From Phytopseudomonas seleniipraecipitans (GTDB taxonomy: Bacteria; Pseudomonadota; Gammaproteobacteria; Pseudomonadales; Pseudomonadaceae), in contig NZ_FNBM01000001.1 of assembly GCF_900102335.1 (NCBI RefSeq), positions 248,001 through 312,000 of the forward strand: a DNA stretch of 64,000 nucleotides. The letters are read 5' to 3'. This document shows, piece by piece, positions 47,096 through 56,036 of this stretch; within the stretch, counting starts at the first letter, position 1, and every line of letters starts with the position of its first letter. The notes under the pieces are model-generated. The model was not told where the DNA came from. It worked only from the letters and a program-made list of their open reading frames with translations, and searched no databases. Position numbers and translations under genes: made by a program.

Positions 47096-48157
47096 TCAGT
47101 CTCCGTCGTGCGCGTTGAAGCCCAGCTGGATGCCCAGCGCCCGTGCCAGCTCGCCTTCATGCAGGCGATGCAGCACGTTGAGGCTGTCGTAGAAGGTGTT
47201 GAGCGCCTGCCTGCCGGCATCGTCTGCGAGCAAATCGCTGAGCGGTTGCTTCAGGCCCGCGAGCTTTTGCCGGGCATCGGCGTAAGCGGCATCGATGCGC
47301 TGCTTGAGCGCGTCCTGATCGCTATCGAGCAGGGCTTGGATGCCGTCCTTGTTGGCGCCATGCCAGAGTTGTTCGGCACTGGACAGCGCTGCGCCCAGGT
47401 TCGCCAGGCTGGCTTGGCTGCGCCAGGCCTCGGCCTGGTAAGGCTGCGGCGCGCCCTTGCTCTGCCGGCCCAACGGTGCACCGAGCTTTTTCTTCAGGCC
47501 GTCGAGGGCGCTGACCTGGGTGCGCAACAGATCGGATATGGCTTCGCCGGCCTCCGCGTAACGATCGTTGGGGAACAGCTTGAACTGGTTCAGCGCGCCC
47601 GTTTCGCCCTGCCATTGCGCGACGACGGTACTTGCCAACGCCTGCTGATGTTCGCCGATGGCCACCAGCAGCGGGCAGTAGCGGGATTTTTGCGTGGCGT
47701 CTTGCAGGTTGATGTCAGGATCGAACATCAGGTACTCGTAGGCCGTCAGCCCTTGAACGACGACACTGGATTTCTCCAGATCAGCGGCAGTGAGCGCAGG
47801 CTTGGTGTTGATCAGCGCCTGCACCTGGCGGGCTACCAGATTTTTCTTGTCCGGCCAGAACTGCACCTGCCAGGCGCGGTTGCCCTCGGTAAGCGGGCCG
47901 ACAGCCAGCGGTTGCAGGCTTGCCCAGGCGCTCTGGGCAGTGAGGAAGGCCTGGCGTGCGGTAGGCAGATCCTCTTCGCCCGCGCAGAACGCCTTGGCGC
48001 TGGTGGCCAACGCAACGTCGGCTTCCTTCCAGACCGTGTGGGAGGGCAGCAGCACGCCATCGGCGAGTGCGCCACTGACCGTGGTTTGCGGATCGGTGGG
48101 TGAGCAGGCTGCCAGAGCCAGGCCCAGCAGGGTGATGGTCAGCGGAGAACGGATCAT
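47096..48157 (-). CDS. Imelysin-family lipoprotein with altered motif
   Basis: A 353-residue lipoprotein (lipobox LAAC, Cys18) of the imelysin/IrpA family (PF09375 type), helical-bundle proteins of bacterial iron uptake loci. Segments WKEADVALATSAKAFC, AWASLQPLAVGPL, QFWPDKKNL, and QGLTAYEYLMFD are visible. The family hallmark GxHxxE reads GLTAYE at 136-141, so the histidine is replaced by Thr138. The upstream paralogue (49745-51082) keeps it. This protein probably does not bind metal at that site in the usual way. It lies 10 bases after the di-haem gene, in the same transcript. Confidence 0.88.
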   Translation of the reverse strand: MIRSPLTITLLGLALAACSPTDPQTTVSGALADGVLLPSHTVWKEADVALATSAKAFCAGEEDLPTARQAFLTAQSAWASLQPLAVGPLTEGNRAWQVQFWPDKKNLVARQVQALINTKPALTAADLEKSSVVVQGLTAYEYLMFDPDINLQDATQKSRYCPLLVAIGEHQQALASTVVAQWQGETGALNQFKLFPNDRYAEAGEAISDLLRTQVSALDGLKKKLGAPLGRQSKGAPQPYQAEAWRSQASLANLGAALSSAEQLWHGANKDGIQALLDSDQDALKQRIDAAYADARQKLAGLKQPLSDLLADDAGRQALNTFYDSLNVLHRLHEGELARALGIQLGFNAHDGD

Positions 48158-48167
48158 GCGCGACTCC

Positions 48168-49586
48168 TTACAGTGAGTTCAGAAACGCCAGAAGCGCGGC
48201 GCGCTCCTCGCTGGAAAATGTCAGTACGTGGCGCTTGGCCGCTTCAGCTTCACCGCCATGCCAGGCGATGGCTTCGAGCAGGTTGCGTGCGCGGCCGTCA
48301 TGCAGAAACTGGTTGTGGCCGCTGATCGTCTTGGTCAGACCGATGCCCCACAACGGCGCGGTACGCCATTGTCTGCCGTTAGCGCGAAACTCGCTGCGGC
48401 CATCGGCCAACCCATCGCCCATGTCGTGCAGGAGCAGATCGGTGTAGGGGCGAATGGTCTGGTTGGCCAGCTCCGGCTCAGCAGCGTCGGCGGCGGTGAC
48501 GAAGCTCGGCGTGTGGCAACCCTGGCAGCCTGCACGGTGGAACAGCGTCTTGCCGACCAGCACCTCGGTGTCGTCCACTTTACGCCGCGTCGGTACGCCG
48601 AGGTTGCGGGTGTAGAACAGCACCAGGCGCATGATGTTGTCGCTGACCTCCGGTTCGCCGCCGTTGGGCGCCTGGCCACAAGCCGTCTGCGCCTCGGTGC
48701 ACTGATCCTTTGGCACCAGGCTGCTGGTCAGGCCCATGTCATGGGCGAAAGCATGCGCATTCTGCTGATTGAGGGTCGGCTGGCCGGCCTTCCAGCCGAA
48801 ACGGCCTAGTACGGTCTTCTGCTGCGCATCGTCCCAGACCCAGTTGGGTTGGCCGGCAATACTGTCGCCGTCCCGGTCTTCAGGGTCTGCATGGGCCAGA
48901 ATGGCCGACTCGGGTATCGCTTCAAGCAGCCCCAGCCCGATCATCGGTGGCGCGATTCGCGCTGAGAACAGCGTATCCGGGTGCATCGGCCCGTAGCCCA
49001 GCTGGGTGATAGTCAGCTGCGGCGTGCGCAGCTCGACGTTGAAGCCATCGGCGAACTGTACGTTATGCGTGCTGTACTCGACGCGCACCTTGCCCTCGGG
49101 CGCGACGCCAGGGTTGGCCATATCCTGCAATTGCGCGCCGTACTTGGGCTCGGGCAGAACACCCTGGCGCTCGATGATCCACGCATCGACATCACCAGCT
49201 GGAATCGACAGGCGCACCAGCATTGACACCGCATTAACGCTGCCAGGTTCGGGCGGGTGGCCACGGCCGTCGCGAATGTGGCAGTTCTGGCAGGCGTTGG
49301 TATTGAGCAGCGGGCCCAACCCGTCTCGTGCCGTAGTGGTTGACGGTGCGATTACCCAAGGGCTGCGGAAGAAGCTATTGCCTACGCTGAAATCCAGGCG
49401 GCGTTCGGCCTTGAGGTTGGCCGAGGGCAAGGAGAAGGCGTTGTGGTCGTTGCGTGACACGCTGGCCGTACCGGCGGACAACGCTTCGCCAGGCTCGGCA
49501 GCAGTAAAGGTCGGGGATTGGTCGCAAGCGGCCAGCGCACAGGACAGTGCCAGTAGCGACAGCAGACGACTGGGTGACGCAGGCAT
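48168..49586 (-). CDS. Di-haem oxidoreductase-like protein (DUF1111)
   Basis: A 472-residue periplasmic c-type cytochrome-like protein of the DUF1111/thiol-oxidoreductase family. N-terminal lipobox-like LAAC (Cys about 21) suggests a lipoprotein. Two haem-binding motifs: CQNCH (LNTNACQNCHIRDGRG, near 98) and CQGCH (HRAGCQGCHTPSF, near 355), with LLLHDMGDGLADGR and SGHNQFLHDGRARNLLEAI near the C-terminus, typical of the MauG-like branch. It may change iron redox state for the flanking imelysins; that link is inference from repeated co-occurrence. ATG at 49586. Confidence 0.92.
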   Translation of the reverse strand: MPASPSRLLSLLALSCALAACDQSPTFTAAEPGEALSAGTASVSRNDHNAFSLPSANLKAERRLDFSVGNSFFRSPWVIAPSTTTARDGLGPLLNTNACQNCHIRDGRGHPPEPGSVNAVSMLVRLSIPAGDVDAWIIERQGVLPEPKYGAQLQDMANPGVAPEGKVRVEYSTHNVQFADGFNVELRTPQLTITQLGYGPMHPDTLFSARIAPPMIGLGLLEAIPESAILAHADPEDRDGDSIAGQPNWVWDDAQQKTVLGRFGWKAGQPTLNQQNAHAFAHDMGLTSSLVPKDQCTEAQTACGQAPNGGEPEVSDNIMRLVLFYTRNLGVPTRRKVDDTEVLVGKTLFHRAGCQGCHTPSFVTAADAAEPELANQTIRPYTDLLLHDMGDGLADGRSEFRANGRQWRTAPLWGIGLTKTISGHNQFLHDGRARNLLEAIAWHGGEAEAAKRHVLTFSSEERAALLAFLNSL

Positions 49587-49684
49587 CAAGAGACCTGAAA
49601 CAGCTGATCAGAAGGGCGAGAATCTTAGCAGCCTATGGAGATTTAAATAAGATGGATTTGCATGTGCAGCGGTAATGGGCACAT

Positions 49685-49718
49685 AAAAAAGCCGATGCGA
49701 GGTGAGTCGCATCGGCTT
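49685..49718 (-). terminator. Terminator-like hairpin after the first imelysin gene
   Basis: GCCGATGCGA / TCGCATCGGC is a perfect 10-bp stem with, on the - strand, T's following. It lies between the first imelysin gene and the di-haem gene, so it may lower rather than abolish transcription of the downstream three genes. Confidence 0.75.
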
Positions 49719-49744
49719 GTTACGTTACAGCTGAGCGTTTTCGA

Positions 49745-51082
49745 TCAGAACTCGTGATCGGCGGTGTCCGGGTTCAGATCGCTGATGCCCAGTTTGCCGG
49801 CAGCCTGCTCGATGGCGCCGGTCTGCTTGACCAGAGCAGCAATGGCGTCACGTACCAGTTGCTGGCCTTCGGCATTATCAGCAGCAATCAGCTGGTCGAA
49901 ATGCTGGCCTTTCTCGGCGCTGTCGACCAGAGCCTGCAGCTTGGCTTCGGTGGCTTCCAGGTCTGCTTTCAAGGTGCTGTCGGCTGCGGCGTCTGCCTTG
50001 GCGACCAGCGACGACAGGCCCGGGCCGCTCAGGGTGCTGCCGTCGGCCTTCTTGTACTCGCCCAGGTAGACATTGCGAATGCCTTTGCCGTTGTAGAAGT
50101 GCGAGTTGTGGGTGTTGTCGCTGAAGCAGTCGTGCTCGTCTTCAGTGGAGTTGGCTTCCAGCGCGACCTTCATGCGTTCGCCAGCCAGCTCGCCGAGGGA
50201 CAGGCTGCCCATGCCGAAGAGCATCTTGCGCAGACCGTTCTCGGCGGATTCGCTTTCCAGCGTGGCGCGGTAGTTGTCGGCAACGCCGGCTTTCCACTGG
50301 CCGGCCATCTCGTCGAGGTCGGCGACCAGCAGCTCGGTAGCGGCCTTCAGGTAGGCACGACGACGCTCATTGTGACCGCCGGTGGCACCATCGCCTACCA
50401 CGTAGTCGGTAGCCGGACGCTCGCCTGCACCTGGGCCGGTGCCGTTCAGATCCTGGCCCCAGAGCAGGAATTCGATGGCGTGGTAACCGGTGGCGACGTT
50501 CGCTTCGGAGCCGCCCAGCTCGTTCAGGCTGGCGAGCAGATCGGGGGTGATTTCAGTGACGTCGAGTTTGTCTTCGCCAACCTGAATCTCGGTGTTGGCG
50601 ATGATGTTGGCGCTGGCGCCCGGGTTGCCCAGCGCGTGCTGGTAGTCGCTATCCACATAGTCGATCAGGCCTTCGTCCAGGGGCCAGGCGTTAACCTGTC
50701 CTTCCCAGTCGTCGACGATGGTGTTGCCGAAACGGAACACTTCGCTCTGCATGTACGGCACGCGGGCTGCCAGCCAGGCTTGGCGGGCAGCCTTGAGGGT
50801 TTCGTCATTCGGCGTGGCGAGCAGGGCGTCGACCGCCTGCTGCAGGGTCTTGGCGGTGCTGGCGGCGTCGTCGAACACAGCGGATGCGATGTCGGCGTAG
50901 TGCTTGACCACGGCCTGTGCAGCGGCTTCGTCGAAAGCGCTGGCTGCTGCTGGCGCGCTGCTGGTGCTCGCTTGCTCGGCCGGGGCGGCGGCTTGGTTGG
51001 CAGGCGCTTTGTCTTCGCCGCAGCCCGCCAGAGCGATGGCGATGGTCAGCAGGCTGGCAGAGGCCAGGGGCATACGAATCAT
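49745..51082 (-). CDS. icmP: Imelysin-family lipoprotein (IrpA/IcmP-like)
   Basis: A 445-residue lipoprotein; signal MIRMPLASASLLTIAIALAG ends in lipobox LAGC with a Pro/Ala/Glu-rich linker after it. The imelysin domain keeps GYHAIE (GxHxxE) at residues 199-204, followed by FLLWGQDLNGTGPGAGERPA. P. aeruginosa IcmP, an insulin-cleaving membrane protein in the same neighbourhood, is the likely orthologue; relatives are iron-regulated. First gene of the locus. A Fur-like box lies about 65 bases upstream. ATG at 51082; the frame stays open a further 45 bases, but the signal peptide fits 51082. Confidence 0.9.
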   Translation of the reverse strand: MIRMPLASASLLTIAIALAGCGEDKAPANQAAAPAEQASTSSAPAAASAFDEAAAQAVVKHYADIASAVFDDAASTAKTLQQAVDALLATPNDETLKAARQAWLAARVPYMQSEVFRFGNTIVDDWEGQVNAWPLDEGLIDYVDSDYQHALGNPGASANIIANTEIQVGEDKLDVTEITPDLLASLNELGGSEANVATGYHAIEFLLWGQDLNGTGPGAGERPATDYVVGDGATGGHNERRRAYLKAATELLVADLDEMAGQWKAGVADNYRATLESESAENGLRKMLFGMGSLSLGELAGERMKVALEANSTEDEHDCFSDNTHNSHFYNGKGIRNVYLGEYKKADGSTLSGPGLSSLVAKADAAADSTLKADLEATEAKLQALVDSAEKGQHFDQLIAADNAEGQQLVRDAIAALVKQTGAIEQAAGKLGISDLNPDTADHEF

Positions 51083-51144
51083 GACGAAATCCTTTGCTGT
51101 TAATGGGGAGCGCGAGTGGTAGGCCACGCGAGCTGCGACATAAT

Positions 51145-51163
51145 GCGAAAGATTTTCATTTTA
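51145..51163. promoter_or_regulatory. Candidate Fur box upstream of the imelysin locus
   Basis: On the - strand the 19 bases begin TAAAATGAAAATC and match the 19-base consensus for Fur (GATAATGATAATCATTATC) at about 13 positions, including the AATGA-AATC core. It lies 63 bases before the start codon. Consistent with iron repression of imelysin genes in other bacteria. Confidence 0.55.
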
Positions 51164-51233
51164 CGCAAAGGCTTGATGTGCGACCGCCCATTCAGCGCCC
51201 GCTGATTCTTGGTCAGCAGGCGCGGCGCTGGTA

Positions 51234-53297
51234 TTACAGGGTGGCGGGGTTAATGCGTTGCAACGTGCGGGTGGACTGCTTGAGGTATTGGGTCAGTTCG
51301 CGAGCCGGCAACGGTCGGCTGTAGAAGTAGCCCTGACCTTCGTGGCAACCCTGGGCGATGATGTACGCCTCCTGCTCGGCGGTTTCCACGCCTTCGGCAA
51401 TGACCTGCATGCCCAGGCTTTTGCCGAGCTGAATGATGGCGCGAACGATGGTCGCATCGTCCTCGTCGTCGAGCAGGTCCTGCACGAAGCTCTTGTCGAT
51501 CTTGATCTTGTCCAGCGGCAGGCTCTTCAGGTAACTCAGTGACGAATAGCCAGTGCCGAAGTCGTCGATGGCGATCAGCGCGCCGGAGCGGCGCAGGCTG
51601 AGCAGGTGTTGGGCCGCTGTGCTGATGTCTTCCATCAGGCCGGTTTCGGTGACTTCCAGCTCGAGGCTGCGCGCCGGCAGGCGGTACATCTGCATCAGGT
51701 TGTGAACCACCCGCGGCAGCTCGGCGTGATGAAGCTGCACGGTGGACAGATTGACTGCCATGCGCAGGTCGTCGTAACCCTGATCGTGCCACTCACGCAA
51801 CTGCCGGCACGTCTGGTCCAACACCCACTCGCCAATCGCGATGATGCTGCCGTTCTGCTCGGCCAACGGAATGAACAGATCCGGCGCCACCAGGCCATGC
51901 TGCGGATGCTGCCAGCGCAGCAGCGCCTCGACACCCACCACGCGGTGATCGGCATAGCTGACCTGCGGCTGGTAGACCACGTGCAGCTGGTTCAGCACCA
52001 GCGCATCACGCAGATCCTTTTCCAGCTCGCGGCGGCGACGCATTTCACTGTCGACGCTGGCGATATAGAACTGGTAACGGCTGCGCGACCGGCTCTTCGC
52101 CAGGGTCATGGTCTGCTCGGCTTTCTGCAACAGCTTCTCGGGGCTGTCGCCGTCCTCCGGGAACAGGGTAATGCCGATGGTGGCGCGCAGCTGCACCTGA
52201 TGGTCATCGAGCACGAATGGCGCCTCGAGATCGTCCAGCACGCTCTGCGCCAGTTCCGCTGCCTCGTAGGGCTGCTCGATATCGGCCTGAACCAGAACGA
52301 ATTGGTCGCCACCCAAACGTGCCAGGGCACCCAGCCGACCGCTGTGGCTGCGCAAACGGTCAGACAGTGCCAGCAGCAACTGGTCGCCGGTCTGGTAGCT
52401 GAACTGTTCGTTGATGCCTTTGAAATCGTCCAGCCCGACACACAGCACCGCGACGCGGCGCTGCAGGCGCCCGGCATCTTCGAGGATCTGATCGAGCTGC
52501 TGCTGCAGCTGTTGGCGATTCGGCAGGCTGGTGAGGAAGTCGTACTGGGCCATGCGCTGCAGGCTGTTCTCCGCATCGTGGCGCAGGCGGGTGTTGCGTT
52601 CGATCGAGGCGAGCAGCTGGTTCGCCGTGTTGATCCATAGCCCAAGCTCGTTCTTCTCGTTGCCAGCGAGCATCGGCAGCTTGTGCTCGCTGGGGCGGTC
52701 CGGGTTGATACGGCTCAGGTGTTCGATGATCTTGGTCAGCGGCTTGGTAAGCAGCCAGTAATACACCAGGTACAGCACTAGGCCCATGGCAAGTGCGCGC
52801 AATACGCCGGAAATGAAGATGATCACCGAGTTGGTGACGAAGCTCTCGCCGTACAGAGCGGTGTCGAGTGTGATGTTCAGGTCGCCGTAGTATTCGTTGT
52901 ATGGCTCGCGGCCGACCAGGCGAATGGAGAAGTGCTGTTCTTCACCGAGGATGGGGTCAGTAAGCCAGCGAGTGGGCAGCTCGGCCAACGGCCGGTCTCG
53001 CTGCGCGAGCATCTGTTCGCCGGGGTGGCCGATTGAGGCCTGGCGCACCGATTCGTGTTGAAACAGGCCTTCGACGACCTGCATGCCCATTTCCCGGTCC
53101 AGGCTGTAGACCGCTTGCGTCGAGGGATCGCGGAACATGCCGAGAATGCGCTGGGCATCGCTGGTGATCGAGTGGCGGGTCTTGTAGACATCGAAGACGA
53201 TCTGCCCAAGGCTCAGCAGCACACCGACCGCAAGCGCGGACAACAGCACCACGCGAAGCAGTTTCACGGACAGGCTGTGCTTGAGTTCCAGCTTCAA
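51234..53297 (-). CDS. bifA: BifA, c-di-GMP phosphodiesterase with degenerate GGDEF
   Basis: A 687-residue inner-membrane protein. TM1 (LLRVVLLSALAVGVLLSLGQ) near residue 14, periplasmic sensor to about 155, TM2 (FISGVLRALAMGLVLYLVYY), HAMP-like region. The GGDEF-type domain reads GGDQF at 329-333 without an RxxD I-site, so it is probably regulatory. The EAL domain is intact: EALLRW at 457-462, NLS, ETGLMED, DDFGTGYSSLSYL, KSFV, EGVET. It should hydrolyse c-di-GMP and promote motility. The start is TTG at 53297 with AAGGA upstream; homologues begin MKLELK at the same place. Convergent context with none; next to sodB as in P. aeruginosa. Confidence 0.94.
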   Translation of the reverse strand: MKLELKHSLSVKLLRVVLLSALAVGVLLSLGQIVFDVYKTRHSITSDAQRILGMFRDPSTQAVYSLDREMGMQVVEGLFQHESVRQASIGHPGEQMLAQRDRPLAELPTRWLTDPILGEEQHFSIRLVGREPYNEYYGDLNITLDTALYGESFVTNSVIIFISGVLRALAMGLVLYLVYYWLLTKPLTKIIEHLSRINPDRPSEHKLPMLAGNEKNELGLWINTANQLLASIERNTRLRHDAENSLQRMAQYDFLTSLPNRQQLQQQLDQILEDAGRLQRRVAVLCVGLDDFKGINEQFSYQTGDQLLLALSDRLRSHSGRLGALARLGGDQFVLVQADIEQPYEAAELAQSVLDDLEAPFVLDDHQVQLRATIGITLFPEDGDSPEKLLQKAEQTMTLAKSRSRSRYQFYIASVDSEMRRRRELEKDLRDALVLNQLHVVYQPQVSYADHRVVGVEALLRWQHPQHGLVAPDLFIPLAEQNGSIIAIGEWVLDQTCRQLREWHDQGYDDLRMAVNLSTVQLHHAELPRVVHNLMQMYRLPARSLELEVTETGLMEDISTAAQHLLSLRRSGALIAIDDFGTGYSSLSYLKSLPLDKIKIDKSFVQDLLDDEDDATIVRAIIQLGKSLGMQVIAEGVETAEQEAYIIAQGCHEGQGYFYSRPLPARELTQYLKQSTRTLQRINPATL

Positions 53298-53507
53298 ATG
53301 GCAGTTCCTTATGCGTTACCTGATCGCGTGATTGAGTTGAGTATTGGCAAAGTCGCGGTGGCAGTCAAAGACTTGAGTGGTTGCGCATGCTGGTGCGTCC
53401 TCTTGACCACGCCAACCCGCATTGTTTCGGAGACTGTAACCAGTACTTGAGGACCGTCTGTCGATACTTTCAGATCACCACCTGTCGCACCCTGTAACCC
53501 CTCAGGC

Positions 53508-53541
53508 AAAAATGCCCCCCTGACTCGCATCAGGAGGGCAT
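53508..53541 (-). terminator. Terminator of sodB
   Basis: ATGCCCCCCTGA and TCAGGAGGGCAT form a 12-bp stem with one mismatch; on the - strand it is followed by TTTTT. It lies 46 bases after the sodB stop. Confidence 0.8.
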
Positions 53542-53586
53542 CTCTATGTAACACCGCGGGCTTGCTGGCAAGCGTTGCGGCTGGGA

Positions 53587-54168
53587 TCAGGCCGTAAAGT
53601 TCTTCGCGACGAAGTCCCAGTTGACCAGATTCCAGAACGCCTCGACATATTTCGGACGGACGTTGCGGTAGTCGATGTAGTAAGCGTGCTCCCACACATC
53701 GCAGGTCAGCAGCGGGGTGTCGCCAGCGGTGAGCGGGCAACCGGCGCCGATGGTGCTGGACAATGCCAGGGAACCGTCAGCTTTCTTGACCAGCCAGCCC
53801 CAGCCGGAACCGAAGGTACCGATGCTGACCTTGCTGAACTCTTCTTTGAATTTGTCGAACGAGCCGAAGGCCTTGTCGATCGCCGCGGCCAGTTCGCCGG
53901 TAGGCTGACCGCCACCGTTGGGGCTCAGGCAGTTCCAGTAGAAGGTGTGGTTCCACACCTGGGCAGCGTTGTTGAAGATGCCGCCGGAAGAGGTCTTGAC
54001 GATTTCTTCGAGGCTCTTGCCTTCGAACTCGGTGCCAGGCACGAGGTTGTTCAGGTTCACGACATAGGTGTTGTGGTGCTTGTCGTGGTGGAACTCCAGA
54101 GTTTCCTTGGAGATGTGCGGCTGCAGAGCATCGTGTGCATAAGGCAGCGGCGGCAATTCGAAAGCCAT
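53587..54168 (-). CDS. sodB: Superoxide dismutase, iron type
   Basis: A 193-residue cytoplasmic Fe-SOD converting superoxide to oxygen and peroxide. The metal ligands are in [11 protein letters not shown] (His near 27), [10 protein letters not shown] (His near 74), and [11 protein letters not shown] (Asp and His near 157/161). [19 protein letters not shown] is typical of the iron form. ATG at 54168 with AGGAGAATC upstream. It stands alone between bifA and an EamA transporter. Confidence 0.98.
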   Translation of the reverse strand: MAFELPPLPYAHDALQPHISKETLEFHHDKHHNTYVVNLNNLVPGTEFEGKSLEEIVKTSSGGIFNNAAQVWNHTFYWNCLSPNGGGQPTGELAAAIDKAFGSFDKFKEEFSKVSIGTFGSGWGWLVKKADGSLALSSTIGAGCPLTAGDTPLLTCDVWEHAYYIDYRNVRPKYVEAFWNLVNWDFVAKNFTA

Positions 54169-54368
54169 GGTGATTCTCCTAATCAGGTCAGTTGCGATGA
54201 GCGCAAGGCCGATCACGGGCGGCCAAACATGCGTCGGCGGGTTTATACCCTTTGCGACGCAGGGCAGCGATCATAGCACCGGGGCTAGCGCATAACCACG
54301 CGGCAACTGTGCGGGAAAGCGGTGCTAGAGGGCTCGACGACGACTTAAGCGTTTCGCTTGTCAGGCCC

Positions 54369-55214
54369 TCAGGCGAGCTTCATCAACGCGACACCCGCAA
54401 GGATGATCAGGCAGGCGAGCAACCGAATCGGCGGCAGGCTTTCGCCCAGCCACAGGCGACCGATCAGCAACGCGAACACCACGCTGGTTTCGCGCAAGGC
54501 GGATACCAGCGCCACAGGCGCCTGAGTCATTGCCCAGATGACGATCGTGTAGGCAAGCATTGACATGCCGCCGCCCACCAGCCCGGCGCGCCAGTGCGGG
54601 CCCAGTTCGCGAACGACACGTGGGCCGCGCTGGCCGAGGATCACCAGCGCCATCACCAAGCCGTTCACGGTGAACAGCCACAGCGAATAGGACAGTGGAT
54701 CACCATTGGCACGCGCGCCACTGGCATCGGCGAGGGTATAGCTGGCAATGAACAGGGCGGTCATAAGCGCACACAGCAGCAGGCCGCGACTGGCCTTGCC
54801 GCTGCCGCCACGTACCGCCATCAGCCAGATACCGGCAACCAGCACAGCCAGCCCGAACAGTTGCCCGCCTGGCAGCACCTCACCAAGCAGCAGAACCGAC
54901 AGCCCGGCCACCAACAGTGGCGAGCTGCCGCGCGACAGCGGGTAGACCTGACCGAGGTCGCCGTACTGATACGCGCGGCTGAGAAATACGTTGTAGCCGA
55001 TGTGTAACAGCGCCGAGAGCACGATCCACGGCCATGCCGCGGCATTAGGCATGGGCACGAAGGGCAGGGCGAGCAGCGCGATGGCACCCGCGCCGATCTG
55101 GATCAGCGAGGCGGTGAGGAAGCGATCCAGACCGATTTTCAGCAACGCGTTCCAGCCGGCATGCAGCGCGGCCGAGGCGATCACCATGACAAAGACGCTG
55201 GTTGGCACAGGCAC
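54369..55214 (-). CDS. EamA/DMT-family transporter
   Basis: A 281-residue ten-helix drug/metabolite transporter with two EamA repeats. The first repeat ends near SRGSSPLLVAGLSVLLLGEV, the second near LRETSVVFALLIGRLWLGES, the usual conserved loop before the last helices. Start codon is GTG at 55214. It is 66 bases away from argO on the same strand. Substrate unknown; relatives export amino acids or metabolites. Confidence 0.87.
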   Translation of the reverse strand: MPVPTSVFVMVIASAALHAGWNALLKIGLDRFLTASLIQIGAGAIALLALPFVPMPNAAAWPWIVLSALLHIGYNVFLSRAYQYGDLGQVYPLSRGSSPLLVAGLSVLLLGEVLPGGQLFGLAVLVAGIWLMAVRGGSGKASRGLLLCALMTALFIASYTLADASGARANGDPLSYSLWLFTVNGLVMALVILGQRGPRVVRELGPHWRAGLVGGGMSMLAYTIVIWAMTQAPVALVSALRETSVVFALLIGRLWLGESLPPIRLLACLIILAGVALMKLA

Positions 55215-55280
55215 TCCGGCAGGTTTCGACGGGGCCGCAGCATATCACCGGCGTGCACGCCGGGCCTGCCCCGGCGCCGG

Positions 55281-55883
55281 TTACAGCGGGTTGGCGATCA
55301 GCTGCCAGGCGATGGCGAACATCATCGCCGCCACGCTCAGGTCGATGATTCGCCAGGTCAGCGGGCGGGCCAGCCAGGGTGCCAGCCAGGCCGCGCCAAG
55401 CGCCAGGCACGAAAACCACACCAGCGACGCGCTGGCTGCACCGGCTGCATAAGCCTCGGGGACACTCTGCTGAGCGCCGAGCGAGCCAATCAGCAGCACT
55501 GTATCCAGATAGACGTGCGGGTTGAGCAACGTCACGGCGAGCGTTGCCAGCAACACGGCGCGCAGCGAACGCGGCGCGGCACCCTCGACCTGCAGTGCGC
55601 TAGGCCGGCAAGCGCGGTGCAGGGCCTGGGCGCCGTACCAGAGCAGAAACGCCGCGCCGCCCCAGCGGGCAACGCTCAACAGCAGCTCGCTCTGCAGCAG
55701 CAGGGTGGCCAGGCCAAACACGCCGGCGCTTATCAGCAGCGCGTCGCAGACGATGCACAGCAGCGCCACCGGCAGATGGTGCTCGCGGCGCAAGCTCTGA
55801 GCGAGGACGAAGGCGTTCTGCGCCCCGAGGGCGACGATCAGGCCGGCGGTGATCAACAAGCCATTGCTGTAGCTCTGCCACAT
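55281..55883 (-). CDS. argO: Arginine/lysine exporter ArgO (LysE family)
   Basis: A 200-residue six-helix exporter. Opening GLLITAGLIVALGAQNAFVL, then LCIVCDALLISAGVFGLATL and NPHVYLDTVLLIGSLGAQQ are family hallmarks. A much longer open frame extends upstream to 56954 but overlaps argP on the other strand; the ATG at 55883 gives the normal length. It is divergent from argP, the usual pairing: ArgP activates argO when arginine or lysine is in excess. Confidence 0.94.
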   Translation of the reverse strand: MWQSYSNGLLITAGLIVALGAQNAFVLAQSLRREHHLPVALLCIVCDALLISAGVFGLATLLLQSELLLSVARWGGAAFLLWYGAQALHRACRPSALQVEGAAPRSLRAVLLATLAVTLLNPHVYLDTVLLIGSLGAQQSVPEAYAAGAASASLVWFSCLALGAAWLAPWLARPLTWRIIDLSVAAMMFAIAWQLIANPL

Positions 55884-56036
55884 GTTCAGTGCCCCTGTAG
55901 CGGAGTGGAAAATACGAAGTTGCCGAAACCTGACATGCGCGATGACATCCTGAGCAGAAATGAGATGGCTGTCAGTCTGCGAGGATTGCTTGTATAAGGA
56001 AAAACAATATTGCTGATCACGCATTAGGAAAATCGA

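Noticed and set aside
45941..48103. A 720-codon open frame on the + strand across the DUF1513 and imelysin genes
   Set aside because: It is antisense to two well-supported genes and starts inside a MITE-like repeat; no family resemblance.
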